Translations under genes and position numbers: made by a program
Assembly: GCA_910574455.1 (NCBI GenBank)
Contig: CAJSYZ010000004.1
Coordinates: 62,001-126,000, forward strand
DNA length: 64,000 nucleotides
Source of the DNA: Trichaptum fuscoviolaceum
Taxonomy: Eukaryota > Basidiomycota > Agaricomycetes > Hymenochaetales > Trichaptaceae
Reading direction: 5' to 3'
In this document: positions 11,097 through 24,086 of the stretch, in pieces
How the letters are laid out: each line of letters opens with the position of its first letter
Numbering within the stretch: the first letter of the stretch is position 1
Notes under the pieces: model-generated
The model's input: only the letters and a program-made list of their open reading frames with translations
What the model was told of the DNA's origin: nothing
Database searches by the model: none

Positions 11097-14000
11097 CTAC
11101 TCAAAGTAGAGCAATTTGTCACCCGCCTTGACGACGCTTCCTTCCCTAATGCCTTGCGCAAGACCTACAACCTTCAGTCCGACGTTCTCCTCTCCGGCGC
11201 TGATCTTGATCTCGGTCTTCATCGCCTCAAGTATCACCACGACCTGTTCGGCAGATGATATAGCCTCCCCAATAGCAGCGGTTACCTTCCAAACTGAACC
11301 AGACAGGGACGCACAGACGAAATTGGGGGTTTCAATCATGTCTAGAGGATACACTAAATTAGTATGGTTTACATAGTGGACACCTATTTGTTGCGTACCA
11401 GAATCAAGCGGTTGCGTCTTAGATTCTGCAGGGTTCGATTTACTCTCCAGCCATTCTTTCAAGAGTTCTTTCTCCTTAGCCTCCTCGGATGCTACACCCC
11501 GAGCTTGTCTTTCCTTGAAGATGGAGATTTCGTCCTTTATCGAGTCAAGCAGATCAAGGTGCTCTTTCATGGAGAATGTGAGTGGCTCGATCTAGAGGGA
11601 GGTGAGAGGAGGCACCGATAACAAGAGAGAGCAGTCTGACCTTGAACTCGTATCGACCGCAGTCAAAATCTTTCTCGAACTGATAATGATGTGTTAACGT
11701 TAACCTCGTTATAGGGTTGCAGGATACCCTAACCTGTTCATATATCTCCTCGGACACGGGCTCGAAGAATACCTACCAGCAGTATTAGTGGTTTGTTACT
11801 TACTATGAGAAATCCGGCTTGAGCTCACTTGATCGAAAGGATTGAGGAGCCACGGCTTATCCGCCCGGAAGTTAGCGCCTTTACCCCAAGGATGCCACGT
11901 TGACAACGTTCTCCCAAACAGTTGGTACCCTCCGGGAGACTCGACTGGGTAGATAGCAGCAACGAGACCTGCAATACCGACAGCACCCTGTACGATCAAA
12001 CATGAGCGCAGAAAGATAAAGCCCGATGAAACGACGCACCCTAGGAGTATATGTCCTGGACGGATTCATCTTCTGTCCTACTAGCCTACACCGTGGGTCT
12101 ATCTACAATGCTGACGATCAATAACCATGGGAGAGGTCATTGGTACGAACGTACTGGCACAAGGAATGGACACGCAAGGTAGAACCCAACACCAAACACG
12201 AGCTAAAAGCCCACAATCAGCATTCTACCTGTAAATACATAACCAGAATGTTACCCATGGCGAAGCAACAAGTAGCCTCAACGCCTCCTCCCCTCCGCCC
12301 TCTACACCATTGTTCCTCGCCAGGTACTCGATATTGCTCGGCAGGTACACCGCCTTATCCCGCGCCGAGCGCATGTACCTCTCGAGCGCCTCACGATTCC
12401 ACCGATCGTCAAGGACGATAGGAAAGGTGATCTTCCTGCCTGGGAATTCCATGTCCACGAGAGATGCAGGAAGGGATACTTCAGCGGCGATGAGTGCTGA
12501 GAGAAGATCGGCTTGAGAGACACGGAGCGGATCGTAATGGACCTTGAGGTGTAGTTCAGAATGGCGATGAACTATGGAGGAGAGGCCTACGTACCATTGT
12601 CGAACGAATGCAAGGCGCGAGCTCGACGATACCCTCCACCCCGCCTTCCTTCACCGCAGTCTCCAACGCATGCACCCGTGCACGGACAGCAAAGTCAAGC
12701 GTCATCTCTCCGTACTCAACAAGAATAGCGGAATCACCAGCCTACACCATCAGAGAAATAAAGTTCAGTATCCGCTAGACTTAACGACGAAATGTTTCTT
12801 ACTTGTCGAAAGACCACCTTAGGCTTCTCGTCTGCCGCAGGGATGACGTGCAATTTCGGATCTGTCTCAATCAGAATCTGCGGAGTGAAGTCTAGCAAGC
12901 CGAATGGCTGAGCTGAGAAGCCTGATGAGAGAGCCAAGATGGTCTCGACCCAGCGCGTGCAATGCTCTTGGAGTCGCATGGCATCCGCGTGGCTGATGCG
13001 GTTGAACTGAACAGTGTCGCCAGGTCTGAGTTGGCCAAACTTCCACCTAGGAAACAGCGAACGTCAGTCCAGCAGCCTTCTTTAAAAAAGGCGTTACTCA
13101 CTGATCAGCAGTCGCCACCGTCGACACGCACACATATCCACCCATGCTCGGACCCTCGCACGTCAATATGACAGGCGTGTCGCCATTCAGGTTCACGCTG
13201 CCCCTCGCGTACCCATTGTCAAGTATGTTCGACGGATGCGAGCCGCCCTCTCCGCCCGTCTCGCGGGACCACAATAGTGCCGGCTCCCCATCAGCGTCAC
13301 CCTCGTCAGCAACATATTCGAGCCGGATACCCATCCGGTTCGACGCGCTGCTCACGCGCCATCGTGTAGCGTAGAACTTCTCGATGCCCTGCGCGGTGAG
13401 GAAGGTCGTATCATCATGTGGGCCAGGCAGGGCATGCAGTGTCCAATGCGCCGGGTAGACCGGTATCATCGTCTTCGGGAGGCGGTTCGCCGACACGGAC
13501 GGTGATGCACGTTCAAGGTCTACATGAGTTGCCGCCCGAATATCTAGGACATCGCCTGTCTGGAGTGCACGGCCTTGATAGCCTCCCATGCCCATCGACG
13601 TCGATTTGGAGCCCAAGTACAGCGGTATACCCGGGAGGCCACCGAGAATGGCGAGATACGCTCTTAACCCTCCCGACTCGTCTTCACTATCGCGAGGTCC
13701 GCCTATAGCAAGCTTCTCGCCAGCAGCGATAGCCAAGGGCACCCACATCCCCGCCTCCCGCCCATCGATCGTAACGCTCGCAGGCGCCCCAGTGACGGCA
13801 ACCACGCAGTCCACGTGAAAAAGAACCGAGAACTTCAAGCCTGCTCCGCCTCCGCGAGGAGGTACAACGACCTCCAGCCCTTCGCAGTCGAGATCATTGC
13901 CCACAATGGCGTTCCCTGCCTGGAAAGCCAAAAGATCCATAGGGCCGCTGGGTGGAATCCCAAGACCCGTCAGCCTCAGTGGAAGAGACTGAACAGTCGT

Positions 14001-15887
14001 GTTGATCCCAGGACTGTGGACCGTGAAGGCACTGCAAGAAAGAATAATTCAGTCTTAACCCGCTACTCGAGGCGGTTGCGTACTCACCTAGGGACATAAG
14101 ACACACCTCCGCCATCCACCCACTCAGTCGTCGCCCTTCCCTCTCTGAACGTATCTTCGAGACAGACTTGGAGTAAGAATTGCAAATTGTTTGGCGGACC
14201 TTGGATGACGATCTTCTCGTCCACACCATCCGAAATTGGAGGTGAAAAGAGCTGGACGAGTTCGTTGATTGCTTCTTCTCTCGTGGGTGCGCTGACAATC
14301 ACTTTAGCCAGGAGAGGGTCGTAGAATGGTGAGATGCTCGTTCCCGTCGAGACCTTCAAGCATTTCTTAGTAAATTCGTAGACAAGTGACAAACTTCATT
14401 AGGCGTACCCATGTATTAATCCTTAGACCTTTCCTCTCTTCCGGGAAGTATACGAATTGAAGGAAACCCGGAGTAGGCTGAAACTGAGCTGCGGGGTTCT
14501 CGCAATAGACACGCGCTTCAATGGCATGCAGACGCGAGGGTTGTGCAAAGTGAGTTTGATAATCGCTGAGCAAAGACGCAGATAACCCTCCCGCGCTGTC
14601 GCCCTGATCACCATCAATCTCTGCGATGCCCTGGCGAATCATCAGCTCCACAAGGTCCAAACCGGGGTGGATTGATTCTGTTATCGTATGTTCGACCTTA
14701 AGAGGAGAATGTTAGATTTGGTCTTATTCGAAGAGATGGAGTGTAAGATACCTGAAGACGCGTATTCATCTCGAGAAAGTAGAAGTTTCCTGTCTTATCG
14801 TCAACCAGGAATTCAACCGTGCCTAATCAAGCCGATGAGTCCATGAAGACACGGAAGAAGTGATTGAGACAAACCAGCAGATTTGTAGTTGATTAGCTTC
14901 CCCAGACGAACAGCTGCGTCACAAATCCTCTCTTTGAGTTCTATTGCAACACGTTTAGTCACCGGAGCTGACGTCCTGAAGGTGAACATACCGGGATATC
15001 GTTGCAGATAAGGGCTTGGCGTCTCTTCGATGATCTTCTGGTGTCGCCTCTGGATACTACATTCGCGCTCGCCCATATGTACAACGTGACCTTGGCCATT
15101 GCCAAATATCTGAAGTTTAGGTGTATCTGTGAGAAATGGATTTATGAAATATGATTCGCGAGCGTACGTACCTGCACCTCAATGTGTCTCGACGAGGCAA
15201 AGTACTTCTCAATGAATACACCTTCATTGTTGAAAATAGCCTGCCGTGGTGTCTTAGTCCAGTTAGATGAAGTCGCTATAGTGCACTCACCTTTGCCCGC
15301 TGCTGGGTTGACTCAAACGTCGCCTTCAGCTCCACCTCGTCTTTACAAACAACCAAGCCCATTCCACCTCCACCAGCAGTCGCCTTCAACATCACCGGGT
15401 ACCCAATCCTCTCAGCCACCGCAACAGCCTCCTCCACGCCTTCGACAAGTCGACTGGGATCAGAACCTGGAACGACGGGTACGCCCGCCTTCGCTGCCAG
15501 CTCTCGCGCGCGGTGCTTCAAGCCCATATCCTCAATCACCTGCACACTCGGACCCAGTAGCTTCACTCCTGCCTCCTCCAACCTTCGCGCAAACTCAGCG
15601 TTCTCCGACAGGAATCCATATCCCGGATGTACGAGCGTCACACCTCGCTCGCTGCACACGCGCAAAATGTCGTCGATGTCGGTGTAGCCTTTCGCATTCG
15701 CTGCAAGTTCAGTGATATTGGGGAGTAAAGGTACAGATTCATCTGCAAGAACGACATGCGGTGCTGTTGCGTCTACTTGGGTGTATACCGAGACCGTGCG
15801 TAGGCCTAGACGACGTGCAGTGCGAAGAATGCGAACAGCTATCTCTCCACGGTTGGCAACTAGTAACTTATGTTCCCCTGGCGACAT
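11097..15887 (-). CDS. Urea-carboxylase-type biotin-dependent carboxylase
   Basis: About 17 exons encode roughly 1,310 residues. Order: biotin carboxylase domain from the N-terminus ([14 protein letters not shown]; glycine-rich ATP loop GGGGMG near 180; [26 protein letters not shown] near 305), then a KipA/AHS2-type carboxyltransferase half ([13 protein letters not shown] near 500; [16 protein letters not shown]), then a KipI/AHS1-type half ([14 protein letters not shown] near 890; [30 protein letters not shown]), and a C-terminal biotin carrier domain whose EAMKTE carries the biotin lysine. This is the urea carboxylase arrangement: ATP plus bicarbonate carboxylates biotin, then the substrate nitrogen. 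The allophanate hydrolase half of yeast-type DUR1,2 is absent; the frame begins directly at the biotin carboxylase. Some proteins of this class act on guanidine instead of urea, so substrate is open. No frameshift or stop was found in the exons read. Likely cytosolic. Strope and colleagues (2011) discussed separate fungal urea carboxylases, from memory. Confidence 0.85.
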
Positions 15888-16328
15888 TTGCGCGTACTTT
15901 AGGCGTTATCGCATCTCGAGGCCCCTTATCTATGGCCGACAGTAAAAATAACATCCGTGTGTACTTGAGCTACCTGCAGTTGAATCAGTCAGGTGCAAGT
16001 CAACTCAGGATGAAAGTTGTTCTGGCTCACATTAAAAATCCAAGTTTAATAGTAACATAGCTCAACTTTACAGAGCCTAACCATGGCGATCAACTAGTCG
16101 GGTACGTCGGTACAATGCCAGAGTTGTCGCAAGATGGCAGCTGCGAACTGGGGTATACTACCGAGTCTCATTACGTCATAACATTTAGTACTTAATAAAA
16201 CAAATAGAATCGGAGTTTTAAAACTGTCGTTACGTCTTTACCTTACCACGTTCTTTGACACTTGAGTCCAGTTCAACGCCTACAAAAAAACAACGAGGAA
16301 GCACGATGAACACTCTTAATCCGGACTC
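15888..16328. other. Carboxylase upstream region
   Basis: No gene. The first 60 bp upstream of the carboxylase ATG recur, diverged, upstream of the carboxylase remnant at 39249, so the duplication carried the promoter-proximal DNA along. Confidence 0.5.
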
Positions 16329-18723
16329 TTAAAATACCTTTCTGCTGGTTGACTCGGATACCAACTCAGCATCAGAAGACTTTTCCCCCTTTTCTTTAAA
16401 AGTCTGGGTAAGCATTTTTGGGGTACACCGCTGATTTTCACGATGCCAGGATGACTCTAGGAGCAAACGAAGATTCAGCTTTCGACCGGTGATTGGACGG
16501 AGGGCTGCCATTTGAACGCGACGAAGACTCGGGTAATGTACAAGTAACAGAATGAGGTTACAAGGGGTAGGTCGGCATATTAAACATACGACATTGAACA
16601 AGTTAAAGATCTTGCCTGACCTTACCGTGAATGACAAGACTCTGCAACTCCTGTGTAACCTGCATGGTGACGTTCAAGCTCCCTAAGGTTGGGATATCAT
16701 CAACTGATGGACAAGAATAGAACGTCCGGTACCAAGTCCTGCCGAGTTCGTCCTCGTATGGAATCCGTATTCCGTCTGGCATAGTAGCATGCGCTCCTGC
16801 AATGGATACTTCCATAATGTCTCTGTCTCTCGCTCCATCGCTCGGCTCAAAGGTCGCTAGGACATTAACAGGAGCACGTAAAGGTTTCTCGATTTTGAAG
16901 AGATGCTTCAAGCAGCTTCCCGTGTCCCAGTCCCACTCCATGTTTGAACGAAGGTACTCGCCCCATCTGCACCGCAGAATCCGTAAGTTCATGTATTCTC
17001 TCCAGCGCCCGTAATCTTTTTCCAACCCACAAAAGCAGTAGTGAGGATTGTCCCGAGCCTCAACAAACTCAGTTGCCACTTCGCACTCGGAACGTTTCCC
17101 TTTCATCACTTGCTCGTGAGTTCGTTGTAGCTCTTCTGCTGGCCAATCTTCATACGGCGATGTCCACAATGATGTGAGATGTTCAAATTGTGGTCTAAAT
17201 TCTCGGGCTTCTTGCTTGAGTTCATGGATTGAGCTAAGTAGTCGACGGGATCGCGCCATAGCCGACCTGCTGGGAGTCCTTAGTATGGATTGACTGGTAT
17301 TCTGGAATACGGTTGTATCTCTGAATCTTCGAGGAAGCCAACAGGACGTGATTCCAAGTGTGGGTTCGAAGTTAGTGATCTTGTTATAGGTTTGCTTGAG
17401 AAGAAGCCCGACTTTCGGATGCCGTTCCCTAAACCTTCGAAAAGAAACTGATCAACTTCTTCGTAACCGTACACATGATATTTGTTCTTACACCAGGAAT
17501 GGGCTCTGCAATTTGCACAACATTGGGGCCAGCCGCCATTGCGAGAATCTCTGTAATACGTAGCTTGCAACACCATCAAACGTTTCACTACATTCAGAGG
17601 AAACAAAGTTTAACAAGCGTCGTGAATTATTGTCACCACGGTGGTCATAACAGAGTGCGTGTTCGATATTCATGAGGATGAAGATGAATAGAAAGTAGAT
17701 TGTCTCCGATAGCCACTCGATAGCCGGTCCCTGATGGTCATCATCAGCCTCTAGTATCGCACTGAAAAAAAGGGGGCTCCTTCAAAGAAGAAATAAAGAC
17801 TTGATAAGTGGCTGAAGGTATTCGAGACTGTGATAAGAGGTTCTGAATCGAATGTATCAAAACATGAAGCAGAAATCAATGCGACATATGCAATACATAC
17901 GAGGCTGCCTGTAAAATATCCCACATATCTTTTTTCCAGTGGGAGTTCACTAGGAAGTCATTGTTGTCTTGTGCATCGGGCTTAGTTGAAAACACAAGAA
18001 AGCTTCGGCCATACGTGATCAAAGCAAGAAACGGCTTCTTCTGTGGATGCGATTCATCGAGTACCTTGACGTGCGCCTCCAACTGAAATATCGGTTCTAC
18101 TTTTTGTATCGCGTTACAAAAATCAGAGAAAGCACAAGAGCTTCCCCTGAGACGGATCAGAGCAGTGAGAGCTGCTGCGGAGCGATAGATGGACCTCGAC
18201 CTACGACATTGACGTCAGACAATCACGTCAGAGTCAGAGGGACGTTGACTCACTGTGTTTGATGGACAAGGCTCTTCAGTCCAGCAATGGTTGCCGGTCC
18301 CCTTCGTTGATGACAGTAATTTAGTATGTTACTCAGTGATCCTCCAACATGTTCGTCATTGTTGTCAATCACCCAAAGACAATTCAAGATCCTGTTTGGG
18401 TGAAGAGTAGAAATAGAAATGCGGAGTATACCCCATTCAATTTTCCGTCCGAGATACTGATAAAGCTTGTCAAGCATCCGACCTGGGCCAATGTTATTGT
18501 CCATGGTAGCATTAGTCGAAAAAGAGCAGACAGAAGCCCTATCGCTATAGTCTTCGTAAAGTAAATCTTCGACGATATTGTTGTCACCTGAAATAGATAA
18601 GCCCAGCACGTCGAAGTCCACAAGTTTCCAATCGCCCTCCAGATATCTTCTGTCCTTTCTGCTGCACATTGAGCCTTTTCTGAAAGGTCCAAGTAGGCGA
18701 TGGGTCCTGGGGCCTTTCGCCAT
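16329..18723 (-). CDS. Unknown protein, paralogue of the gene at 35918-38083
   Basis: Five exons are inferred by comparison with the paralogue: about 18723-18253, 18197-17889, 17774-17510, 17390-16618 and a last short exon ending at 16329. Conserved blocks shared by both copies: the start MAKG, a RRYLEGDWKL box, CSFSTNATMDNNIGPGRMLD followed by LYQYLGRKIEWGIL, GLKSL before intron 1, SAAALTAL after it, and in exon 4 LQRTHEQ, a Cys-containing segment, YLRSNMEWDWDTGSCL and IPYEDELGRTWY. One hydrophobic segment (YFLFIFILMNI) lies mid-protein. The conservation of blocks and splice phases between two diverged copies argues that both are, or recently were, coding. No known domain recognised. It stands head to tail with the carboxylase, same strand, 442 bp away. 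Confidence 0.65.
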
Positions 18724-19109
18724 AGCGATTATGACACAGTCGAGCAGAAAGTGAAGAAGGAAAGCAGCTGGCCCTTATGCGAAGGGGCACTGAGGATTCT
18801 AATAAGTGATGGTCCCAAGAACGCCTCGAGGCTCAGATGTATCTGATAGCAAGCCATCATTACGCCAAACGGACTCTTACATCCATATTCGTGTACAGCT
18901 CTCTCTGTATAATGCTAATCGATTGTCACCCGACTGAATCCATTCATTCGTCTCTCACAGTCGTGCGACTCAGGAGTTGATGTAATTACACACTATAAGA
19001 ACAGAAATTAGGTTGTCAATTGAGTAAAACAACTATCGGGTGCTAACTTTGGGAGGCCCATTGATCGGATCAATCTTAGGCTCGGGGTGTCCGGTCATTG
19101 CCAAGAGAA
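18724..19109. other. Intergenic stretch
   Basis: Upstream region of the minus-strand gene at 18723. No gene or repeat recognised. Confidence 0.35.
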
Positions 19110-19440
19110 TTAGGTGAACTGGTGGATAATAAAAGCTACGTGTAAGCCTCCTATCCTCGCTGTGCAGCTCTGGAGACGTGACTTACCAATTTCAATCCGC
19201 ATTACTGCGGTATGCCCGAAAGGCCGCTCAGATTTGTAGATAGGTGTGATCTTGCAAGCCACGGGACTCAAATCCACTTTTGCAAGGTCAGCATATATGT
19301 CGAGTTTCTCACTTACAGCGATAGCCGTAGGCACCCACATCCTCGGCATCCGCCCATCAATCACAATGTTTGCAGGTGCGCCAGTTACAGCTACCATGCA
19401 GTGCACATGAGATCATTCCAACGACTTCAACCCTACTCCG
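19110..19440 (-). pseudogene. Remnant of the carboxylase KipA-type domain
   Basis: Reads like the intact carboxylase at about 13850-13700: the fragment contains [16 protein letters not shown] and MWVPTAIAVSEKL, matching [16 protein letters not shown] and [13 protein letters not shown]. The reading frame is lost on both sides. It is a decayed partial duplicate with no expected activity. Confidence 0.75.
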
Positions 19441-19689
19441 CATTTTTGTCAGTGACAGAACTTCGGGTGACCTCAAAGTTTCACTCACAGTACACAATTC
19501 TAACCATTAGTGCGCAGAAATAAGAACCATATTGTATCAGTTTCGGCCAAGCGAAATCCTGGCGCCGTGAATGCGATAAGAGGCCTACGCCTATCATGTA
19601 CACTGTCCCTGTGAACTAAGCAAAATCAGCAAATCTGAGTTGGTCAGATGTCCATCTAAAATTTTGCGGACGTCAAACTGGAGGATTTG

Positions 19690-19870
19690 CAATAAGAAAG
19701 CTCCACTCATCAACCAGCACTCGCCCCCGCCAATGCACGCATATCAACCCATGCTTGGGCCCTCGCACGTCAATATGAAAGGCATAGCGCCAATTAGAAT
19801 CATGCCTTTTCTCGCGTACTTGCTATCACGCCTGCACCGGTCTCGCGGGACCGCAGTACGAAGGTCACTT
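19690..19870 (-). pseudogene. Second remnant of the carboxylase KipA-type domain
   Basis: Matches the intact gene at about 13280-13090: [11 protein letters not shown] corresponds to [15 protein letters not shown], and the flanking nucleotides are also similar. In the intact gene this part lies downstream of the part represented by the remnant at 19110-19440, but here it lies upstream of it on the same strand. The two fragments are therefore in permuted order. Confidence 0.7.
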
Positions 19871-21554
19871 TGTGTATCTCTTGATACTTCGAAATACTGA
19901 GAACACCGGTCGACGACCAATTCCAATCGTCGCCAAAGGATGAATAGTAGGATTACGAGGGTGATGTGCTTAATGGCGTTGGAATGAAATCCCTGTCTAT
20001 CTGAGACGTCATTGTGTGCTCGCAATACACCATATTGATCGATCGATAATTCCGCGCGGCGTCTAACCAAAAGCCAAGAAAGAGATGCAGCGAAGACCGA
20101 TGGGCGATGTCGAGGTCCTTTCTCTTTCCAAGCATTCACCCTGACGAGGACAGCCTCTGCTGACCAGGGTGGAGAGATCTGAATTAGATGCTTCAGATGC
20201 TTTTAGATAAGAATCGACATCGGTCGAAGCACTTTGAGGATCAGTACCGTCATCTCCCAGTATACTCGACCTCCAGATCATGCGTTCGATATCCGGAAAC
20301 CGTATCCCTCAATATGAGAGTGACCTGTGTGTATGAATATAGATCGAGTGTCCATCAGGCTGAATACAGGCCTCTTGAGCGTTGTAATCCATACTTACCT
20401 ATGAACATTAGCCGAGCCGACCCAACTAACCACACAATCGCCGCCCTTCTAAGATGAACTAGGAGCAAAGAATGCAAGATGTTCGATAATCTTTGGATTG
20501 GAAGATTCTCATTGACATATGGCTGATGGCTTCTGCGGTTGCCTCATGGGAATGGGGTGATCGGATGGACGCTCCTGTTGAAAACTTCACACGCTCAGTC
20601 AGAGATAGGTGGCATCGAAGATCGAAATGCGCACCCAATGATCGAGCTTGCAGGCTTTCCCGTGCCTTAACATACCCTTCATTTCCACAAGCTCTGGTGG
20701 ATGGTGATTCAGATACACACCTTCATCCACCCGCGCACTTGGTCCTTGCATACCAGCACCAGCCGACGCGTATTCTCAGCGTCTTAGGAAAGAGTCCATA
20801 TCCCCGGTGGTCGAGCGAAAGCAGTCTCCCGCGCACACACACAGAACTTTACAAATGATGGTGTGGTTTCGAATTGTCTGCGGGCTCGAGAGTGTAGAGG
20901 TGAAAGTCAACGACCGAGCCTGAGAGTCATGACGTAATTGGCTCCGAGTTGGTGCGGTCCGGCGGGGGCCGCTGCCACCGCGACGACACGTTCAATTTTT
21001 GTGCTCTCGCTCTTGTTTCTCTTCCGCCACTCTCAACCTCACAGCTGGACAACCAATACAACTATATCAGCTACTTCTGCTATGGCTGCATGTAATCTGG
21101 CTATGCACCACTACAAATCGACTAGCTCTCGTTATCGCTCTTCGCGCACCGCTCCCTCATTAATAATGGTTTGGCCGCGGCGGCGCCACTCTGGGCTCCT
21201 TGCCTGCAGGTCTTGACTAGCTTCTGTATTATGATTGCTACCGTAGGCATAAGTGACATGTTAACTCGAAAGATCAATCATGTGCGCTCATCTTCAAATA
21301 AACCATGCATCAATTCTTCGACCTTCCATTCATAGATAGATAGACGCTGAAATGCTTCTAAAATGAATCTGATAGACGAGAAACACGTTTAGGGACCCCA
21401 AGCCTCTTCTTTGCAACATTCTACCGCACCCAACCCGTGCACGCACAATGCGTCTAACGCTCGGCTACCGCCACCCACCTGTTATTTAGAGGCATTTGTC
21501 GTCGTTGTTTCTGTGCCCACCGACTTCTGCCTACTCAACCTCCGTGTCCTCGCT
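19871..21554. other. Degenerate intergenic DNA upstream of the large membrane-protein gene
   Basis: No gene is supported. A minus-strand frame near 19890-20010 has a hydrophobic run (ITLVILLFILW) and may be debris of another gene. The 121-codon plus frame at 20493-20858 has no family or splice support. The last few hundred bases should hold the promoter of the gene starting at 21555. Confidence 0.35.
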
Positions 21555-23656
21555 ATGCTCTTACTCATCGCTGTCGCGTTCCTTCTCAAACGCTACGGAA
21601 CCCAGGCTGTACCACTTCCCGCGCCATCCCCGACATCCGCCCCGTTCGAACCGCCTATCTTCACTCGCGATGACCCTTCGGACGGATGTCATAGCCGCAC
21701 TGTCCTCGATATCTTGTGGTCCTGTCTCGCTACGACTTTCGCTTGCACATGGGTATCCGTTCACCCGAATGTGCCGTTCAAGGGAGAGGGAAAGTGGGCG
21801 CTCCTTCGGCGACGTATCTTCCTCATGTTCTTCTCCATCCTCGCGCCGGAGTTCATGATCGTGTGGGCGTTCAAGCAGTGGAGAGGGGCTGTGATGATAA
21901 AGGAGGCTATTAATGAAGCAATTCTGGAGGCGTCTACGGACAAAGGTCCGTATGGATGTCTTAAAGTCCGTGATGGAGCATTAATGATTGCTTTATAGAA
22001 AAGCCTATTCGAGAACTATGGACTACCACCCACGGTCATCTCCTGCAAATGGGCGGATTCAGACTAAGCGCCACTGTGCGCGAGATCCTCTTTTGGGGAG
22101 GGTCTACTGAACTTGGGAAGCGCTCTGAATGGCCTCCTGACGTCAATGACGATAATCCACTTTCCGCATATTTATCACGCACCCGGAGAACGTTCCCACG
22201 AAAATCGATCTGGGATAATAAAAGGAAACAGTGGATAACAGTTCCAAACTCTCTCATTCCAGAGCCATTCCTCCATCGGCACGAAACGTCGGAAGGGCCC
22301 TGGACCAATGATTATACCCATGATAATGAAGCTACGGATCACATCTGGGAAGGTGTCCTTACCATCCATGCTCTCAAACAACTTCTCCCCGAGAACCTCG
22401 TCACCTTCCCGACCATCACCGAGGACGAGATTAACGACCGTAGCAAAGGCGACGCTCTCTCCAAAGGGATCGCCCTTTTACAGCTCACCTGGTTCATCAT
22501 CCAAATCATCACACGCGCAGTGCAGGGCTTAGCGATCACCGAGCTGGAACTCACCACGGCCGCTCTCGCTGGGCTGAACAGTGTCATGTACATCTTTTGG
22601 TGGAGCAAACCTCGCGACGTGCGCTTCCCGGTGGTCGTTCGGACGAAGGGTGTGGACGAGCTGCTGGCGAAGAGACCCCTCGAGGACGTGAGGTGGAGTT
22701 TCTCGGATCAGGAATTTGACATTCGAGAGCATGTCTGGACGTCTATGACCACGTGGATTAAGGTGCTTTTCGGCGCTCCATGCTATTTCGTGGTTTCCTT
22801 GCCATTTCAACTCATATCTATTCTCCAGAAAGCTGTCCAGACAGTCCAGACATTTCCTCATCCATTCTTCTATCGAGTAAGAAGATTACTGTCGAGGACC
22901 AGGAAACCAATAGCGAGTGAAAATGAAGGCGAGATGCTTCTCGCGGTGGACGATAGGCGTCCGCGCAAAGTCGAGAATCGCACAAATGTAGGTATCCCGC
23001 TTTTCGTTCCGCATCATGAAGACCTGAACCACATTTCTTTGAGCTAGAGATATGCCCTGATGTTGGTCCACGGTGGTAAATCCGCGATAAAATTCGCTTT
23101 CGTCCCATTGTTCTGTTTGATCTACATCATTGATGTAGTGTTAGTCATTCCCATAGGAAAAATCGTAAAATCCGATTTTGATGAATCACTTTCTGGAGAT
23201 GCTTTTAGAAAAGTTGGCGGTTTCGATGTTGATACCGAGGAAAAGATATTCTCAATGATATTCTACAGCGAGAATGCCGGTGCCAAGCCGCTCCTCAGCA
23301 CTTCCTCTATCGCAGGCGCATTGTTTGGAGCAGTCCACTGCCTCGCGTGGCATTTCAGCTTTCCGTCGCACGCTGAGCAGATCTTGTGGAGAACTGCGTC
23401 TTTGGGGATAGTTGGATCTTGTGCTGCTACTTTCCATACTGTTCTCATTCATGGATTGTATTGGGAGACAATCGGTTTCTGGGAAACATTTGCTGAATTT
23501 TTACTCAATGTTGATATTACATTATGTTTTCTGGCTTTCTTCATCTACCCAGTAGCACGCATCACCCTTCTTGTTCTCGCTATAACATCTCTTCGATCGC
23601 TTCCTCATTCCGCATTTGATACCGTCGACTGGGTCGACTTTGTTCCTCATATTTAG
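21555..23656 (+). CDS. Large multi-span membrane protein, copy 1 of 3 (unknown function)
   Basis: Three exons (21555-21945, 21999-22987, 23048-23656) join in phase to 662 residues. The start chosen gives a hydrophobic signal-like N-terminus (MLLLIAVAFLL) shared by the other two copies; a longer frame from 21411 is not conserved. Blocks in order: TVLDILWSCLATTFACTW, SVHPNVPFKGEGKW, FSILAPEFMIVWAFKQW, a variable hydrophilic region, SKGDALSKGIALLQLTWFI, TELELTTAALAGLN, then after intron 2 four or more hydrophobic spans, including GALFGAVHCLAWHFSFPSHA, and the C-terminus FDTVDWVDFVPHI. Several segments are long enough to span a membrane. The WAFKQW and SLRSLP..FVPHI signatures belong to a large agaricomycete family of unknown function, as I recall it. 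Confidence 0.8.
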
Positions 23657-24086
23657 ATCATGTACTGGAATGTTTAGTATGAAAAAAATATGAAACACCA
23701 ATGCACGTCGTGAATTTACTTGCATCCGAATCAAAGCACACTTTCCATTATGTCTGTGCTCACTATATACATATGCAAATATTTTGACAACTAAGCTGGT
23801 CCGATTTTTTTTCCCGTTTCGTGACTCCGTAACTTTATCGCTGATTTGACCGTATTAGAGCATGTAAAACATTATCCATGGATACATTAACGACCGATGA
23901 ATGGTTGTTGTGTATTATCATCGAAAATATCTAGTACGGTTTGACACCTTGTCAATTTAATATGTACTGATCTAAACACCAATGGCCATGATACACGAAG
24001 AGTTAATGTACTACCACGTCAGCTGCAAAGCTCCTACCAATCAGTCAAACACATCCGTCGCATATCTCTCCTTCTGAACCTTTTCA
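23657..24086. other. Intergenic, AT-rich
   Basis: Downstream region of the membrane-protein gene. Nothing recognised. Confidence 0.4.

Noticed and set aside
15182..15715. 177-codon plus-strand frame antisense to the carboxylase
   Set aside because: Shadow of the GC-rich first exon on the opposite strand; low-complexity Pro/Ser-rich peptide.
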